Of a DNA stretch of 7,746 nucleotides, positions 5,645 through 7,746 are shown piece after piece (the stretch's first letter is position 1; each line of letters begins with the position of its first letter). The notes under the pieces were generated by a model. It had not been told where the DNA came from, ran no database searches, and saw only the letters and a list, made by a program, of their open reading frames with translations. The position numbers and the translations under genes are program-made. The stretch is taken from the NCBI GenBank assembly GCA_049646585.1, contig JBARWC010000130.1, positions 1-7,746 on the forward strand, written 5' to 3'. This DNA is from G025836975 sp049646585 (lineage in GTDB: Bacteria > Pseudomonadota > Gammaproteobacteria > Burkholderiales > Burkholderiaceae_B).

Positions 5645-6715
5645 TCAGCCTTGTGCGATCTGCTCGCACATGGCCTTGGTAACGTCGGCGGTGGTGGCCT
5701 TGCCGCCCAGGTCGCGGGTATGCAATTCGGGGCGGGCGGTAATTTGTTCCAGGGCGCGCATGACGCGGCCGGCCGCGGCGGTTTCGCCCAGGTGCTCCAG
5801 CAGCATCACGACCGACCAGAACGTGCCCACGGGATTGGCCAGGCCCTTGCCCATGATGTCGAAGGCCGATCCGTGGATGGGTTCGAACATCGAGGGGTAG
5901 CGCCGCTCGGGGTCGATGTTGCCGGTGGGGGCGATGCCCAGGCTGCCGGCCAGCGCCGCGGCCAGGTCGCTGAGGATATCGGCGTGCAGGTTGGTGGCCA
6001 CGATGGTGTCCATCGAGGCGGGACGGTTCACCATGCGGGCGGTGGCGGCGTCGACCAATTCCTTGTCCCAGCTTACGTCGGGGAATTCGGCCGAGACTTG
6101 CTTGGCGATTTCGTCCCACATGACCATGGCATGACGCTGCGCATTGGATTTGGTGATGACGGTCAGCAGCTTGCGGGGACGCGATTGGGCAAGCCGGAAG
6201 GCGTAGCGCAAGATGCGCTCGACGCCGGCGCGCGTCATGATGGAAACGTCGGTCGCGGCCTCAATGGGGTGCCCCTGGTGGACGCGGCCGCCCACGCCGG
6301 AGTATTCGCCTTCCGAGTTCTCGCGCACGATCACCCAGTTCAGGTCTTCGATGGCGCAACGCTTGAGCGGCGCATCGATGCCCGGCAGTATCCGGGTCGG
6401 ACGCACGTTGGCGTATTGATCGAAGCCCTGGCATATCTTCAGGCGCAGGCCCCACAGCGTGATGTGGTCGGGGATGTCCGGATCGCCGGCCGAACCGAAC
6501 AGAATGGCGTCCTTGTCGCGCAGGGCGTCCAGCCCGTCCTCGGGCATCATCACGCCATGCTTGCGGTGGTAGTCGCCGCCCCAGTCGAAATTCTCGAATT
6601 CGAACGAGAAGGAGCGGTCCGCGGCGGCCAGCGCCTGCAGCAGTTCCTGGCCCGCGGGGACGACTTCCTTGCCGATGCCGTCGCCGGGGATGGTGGCGAT
6701 GCGATATGTCTTCAT
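5645..6715 (-). CDS. ttuC: tartrate / D-malate dehydrogenase (beta-decarboxylating, NAD-dependent)
   Basis: This 356-residue enzyme belongs to the isocitrate/isopropylmalate dehydrogenase family, in the tartrate/D-malate (TtuC/DmlA/YeaU) branch. Such enzymes oxidise D-malate to pyruvate and CO2, or tartrate to oxaloglycolate, with NAD+ and Mn2+ or Mg2+. Visible features are the N-terminal 'IPGDGIGKEV', the substrate loop 'ILFGSAGDPDIPDHITLWGL', 'YANVRP' (101-106), Tyr138 in 'EGEYSG', Lys189 in 'VITKSN', metal-ligand aspartates Asp222, Asp246 and Asp250 ('NLHADILSDLAAALAGSLG'), and the NAD-site motif 'EPIHGSAFDI' (278-287). The start ATG at 6715 has GAGGAG 6 nt upstream. The frame stays open to 7084, but that extension is not family-like and runs into the LysR gene. 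The gene diverges from the LysR gene and precedes the Bug gene. D-malate and tartrate activity cannot be told apart from sequence alone. Confidence 0.92.
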   Translation of the reverse strand: MKTYRIATIPGDGIGKEVVPAGQELLQALAAADRSFSFEFENFDWGGDYHRKHGVMMPEDGLDALRDKDAILFGSAGDPDIPDHITLWGLRLKICQGFDQYANVRPTRILPGIDAPLKRCAIEDLNWVIVRENSEGEYSGVGGRVHQGHPIEAATDVSIMTRAGVERILRYAFRLAQSRPRKLLTVITKSNAQRHAMVMWDEIAKQVSAEFPDVSWDKELVDAATARMVNRPASMDTIVATNLHADILSDLAAALAGSLGIAPTGNIDPERRYPSMFEPIHGSAFDIMGKGLANPVGTFWSVVMLLEHLGETAAAGRVMRALEQITARPELHTRDLGGKATTADVTKAMCEQIAQG

Positions 6716-6721
6716 TGAGTG

Positions 6722-6727
6722 CTCCTC
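6722..6727 (-). promoter_or_regulatory. ribosome binding site deciding the ttuC start
   Basis: GAGGAG on the minus strand lies 6 nt before the ATG at 6715 and rules against the long upstream extension of this frame. Confidence 0.8.
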
Positions 6728-6751
6728 TTGCAGATGCTTGGCTTTGCTTGA

Positions 6752-6757
6752 ACTATA
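6752..6757 (-). promoter_or_regulatory. candidate -10 element of the ttuC promoter
   Basis: TATAGT on the minus strand matches TATAAT at 5 of 6 positions and would start transcription near 6745, about 30 nt before the ttuC ATG. No convincing -35 hexamer lies 16-18 bp upstream, as expected for a promoter that needs an activator such as the divergent LysR-type protein. Confidence 0.5.
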
Positions 6758-6769
6758 GGAGCAAATCGG

Positions 6770-6788
6770 GCCAAAATACGGGGCTGGC
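6770..6788. promoter_or_regulatory. N11-spaced inverted repeat, possible LysR activation site
   Basis: GCCA (6770-6773) and TGGC (6785-6788) are separated by 11 bp. The centre is about 34 bp upstream of the predicted ttuC start of transcription, where LysR-type regulators usually have their activation site. The half-sites are short and unlike those of the neighbouring repeat, so this is tentative. Confidence 0.35.
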
Positions 6789-6797
6789 GGTGAAACC

Positions 6798-6820
6798 ATT
6801 GTTAACCTGCATTCAACAAT
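6798..6820. promoter_or_regulatory. LysR-type T-N11-A operator candidate
   Basis: ATTGTT (6798-6803) and AACAAT (6815-6820) form a perfect 6-bp dyad around 11 bp, fitting the T-N11-A rule for LysR-type recognition sites. The centre is about 64 bp upstream of the predicted ttuC transcription start and ends 12 bp before the LysR ATG, so it could serve both activation of ttuC and autorepression. Confidence 0.65.
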
Positions 6821-6832
6821 CGCAGCCCTTGC

Positions 6833-7741
6833 ATGACTTCCGGAATCCATCCTTCCGAACTGGCTTTTTTCTCGGTGCTCGCTGCTTCGGCGGGCCTGGG
6901 GGCGGCCGCGCGCAGCCTGGGCATCACCACGCCGGCGGTCAGCAAGCGTCTTGCGCAAATGGAGGCGCGGCTCGGCATTCCGCTGGTCATACGCACGACC
7001 CGGCGCATGCGCCTGACGCCCGAGGGCGAGATCTACCTGGCTCATGCGCGCCGCATACTGGCCGAAATCGACGACATGGAGCAACTGCTGGCCGGTTCAA
7101 GCGCCACGCCCAAGGGGTTGCTGCGCGTCAATGCCTCGCCGGGTTTCGGCCGCAGCTATATTGCGCCCCTGGTGTCGCGCTTCATGCTCAAGTACCCGGA
7201 GGTACAGGTGCAGTTGCAACTGTCGGTCGACCCGCCCGCCTTCAGCAGCGACGCCTTCGATGTATGCATCCGCTTCGGTGAGCCGCCCGACGGCCGCATC
7301 ATGGCGCGGCGTCTGGCGGCCAACCGCAGGCTGCTTTGCGCCTCGCCCGCCTATCTGGCGCAGCACGCCGCGCCGCTGAGCCCCAAGGATCTGGAAAAGC
7401 ACAACTGCATAGGCATATTGCAGGGCGATGAAGCCTATGGGGTCTGGCGCCTGACCACCGAGCAGGGCGGCGAGAAAACCACCGAGGTCGTGCGGGTGCA
7501 CGGCATGCTCAGCACCAACGACGGAGAAACCGCGGTCAATTGGGCGCTGGACGGCCACGGCATCCTGATGCGGGCCGAATGGGATATCTCACGCTATCTG
7601 GAAAGCGGGCGGCTGGTGCAGGTATTGCACGACTATCAAACGCCCGATGCCGATATCTATGCCACCTATCTGCAAAGAAACCAGCTTTCGACGCGGGTGC
7701 GCGCCTTTGTGGATTTCGTCGCCCGTTCGTTTCCCGACTAG
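6833..7741 (+). CDS. LysR-type transcriptional regulator
   Basis: This 302-residue protein has the normal LysR-type length and layout. The N-terminal winged helix-turn-helix spans about residues 8-66 ('GLGAAARSLGITTPAVSKRL', then 'ARLGIPLVIRTTRRMRLTPEG'), followed by a linker helix. The effector-binding domain starts near residue 96 with 'GLLRVNASPGFGRSYIAPL'. It includes 'DVCIRFGEPPDGRIMARRLA', which is typical of this family. The ATG at 6833 has no strong Shine-Dalgarno sequence, but an in-frame stop at 6803 leaves no earlier start with family-like sequence. The gene diverges from ttuC across 117 bp holding a perfect T-N11-A dyad, which suggests it controls ttuC and the Bug gene in response to tartrate, D-malate or a related compound. 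Family certain; the effector is inferred from neighbours only. Confidence 0.94.
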   Translation: MTSGIHPSELAFFSVLAASAGLGAAARSLGITTPAVSKRLAQMEARLGIPLVIRTTRRMRLTPEGEIYLAHARRILAEIDDMEQLLAGSSATPKGLLRVNASPGFGRSYIAPLVSRFMLKYPEVQVQLQLSVDPPAFSSDAFDVCIRFGEPPDGRIMARRLAANRRLLCASPAYLAQHAAPLSPKDLEKHNCIGILQGDEAYGVWRLTTEQGGEKTTEVVRVHGMLSTNDGETAVNWALDGHGILMRAEWDISRYLESGRLVQVLHDYQTPDADIYATYLQRNQLSTRVRAFVDFVARSFPD

Positions 7742-7746
7742 GGCGG

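Noticed and set aside
4804..5682. Plus-strand open frame of 292 codons opposite the Bug gene
   Set aside because: It is a compositional shadow of a clear TctC-family gene; Gly/Gln/Arg-rich with no recognisable fold.
5288..6718. Long plus-strand open frame (476 codons) antisense to ttuC and the Bug gene
   Set aside because: It lies opposite two well-recognised genes, is rich in Gly/His/Ala/Gln from GC-rich reverse codons, and shows no known domain.
6716..7084. N-terminal extension of the ttuC frame by 123 codons
   Set aside because: It crosses the divergent promoter region and the LysR gene, is not family-like, and the ATG at 6715 has a good ribosome binding site and the canonical dehydrogenase N-terminus.

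Overview
The window looks like ordinary chromosome of a GC-rich betaproteobacterium, most likely an Alcaligenaceae member (Bordetella/Achromobacter/Pusillimonas-like). This rests on an imuA-imuB SOS cassette, a Bug-family (TctC-type) periplasmic binding protein beside a tartrate/D-malate dehydrogenase, and codon use strongly biased to G/C at third positions. Genus assignment is inference. I see no phage, transposon, CRISPR array, tRNA or rRNA.

Layout, left to right. (1) 1-1101, minus strand: imuA followed by the first 149 codons of imuB, which runs off the left edge. A near-perfect LexA box (1124-1143) sits just upstream of imuA. (2) 1235-2005, plus strand: a YpfH-type serine esterase, divergent from imuA and sharing its 133-bp intergenic region. 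(3) 4351-2013, minus strand: a compact three-gene unit. It holds a periplasmic DD-endopeptidase (PbpG family), an NRDE/TANGO2-family protein 15 nt downstream, and a small exported Ig-like-fold protein joined by an ATGA overlap. It converges tail to tail with the esterase. (4) 4352-4563: an AT-rich intergenic region with a candidate extended -10 promoter for pbpG, a second LexA-box-like palindrome (4484-4503), and a strong bidirectional terminator (4504-4541). (5) 6715-4564, minus strand: a tartrate/D-malate dehydrogenase gene followed by a Bug solute-binding protein gene, probably one operon. (6) 6833-7741, plus strand: a divergent LysR-type regulator. The 117-bp divergent region has two N11-spaced inverted repeats placed as expected for LysR-type control of the dehydrogenase promoter.

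Two themes emerge. The left part is an SOS mutagenesis locus. The right part is a regulator-enzyme-binding protein module for a C4 hydroxy-dicarboxylate such as tartrate or D-malate. The least explained signal is the second LexA-like site: the nearest downstream gene on the minus strand is a cell-wall hydrolase, so an SOS link to peptidoglycan remodelling is possible but unproven. I found no clearly new multi-gene system; the novelty is in regulatory sites and gene overlaps.
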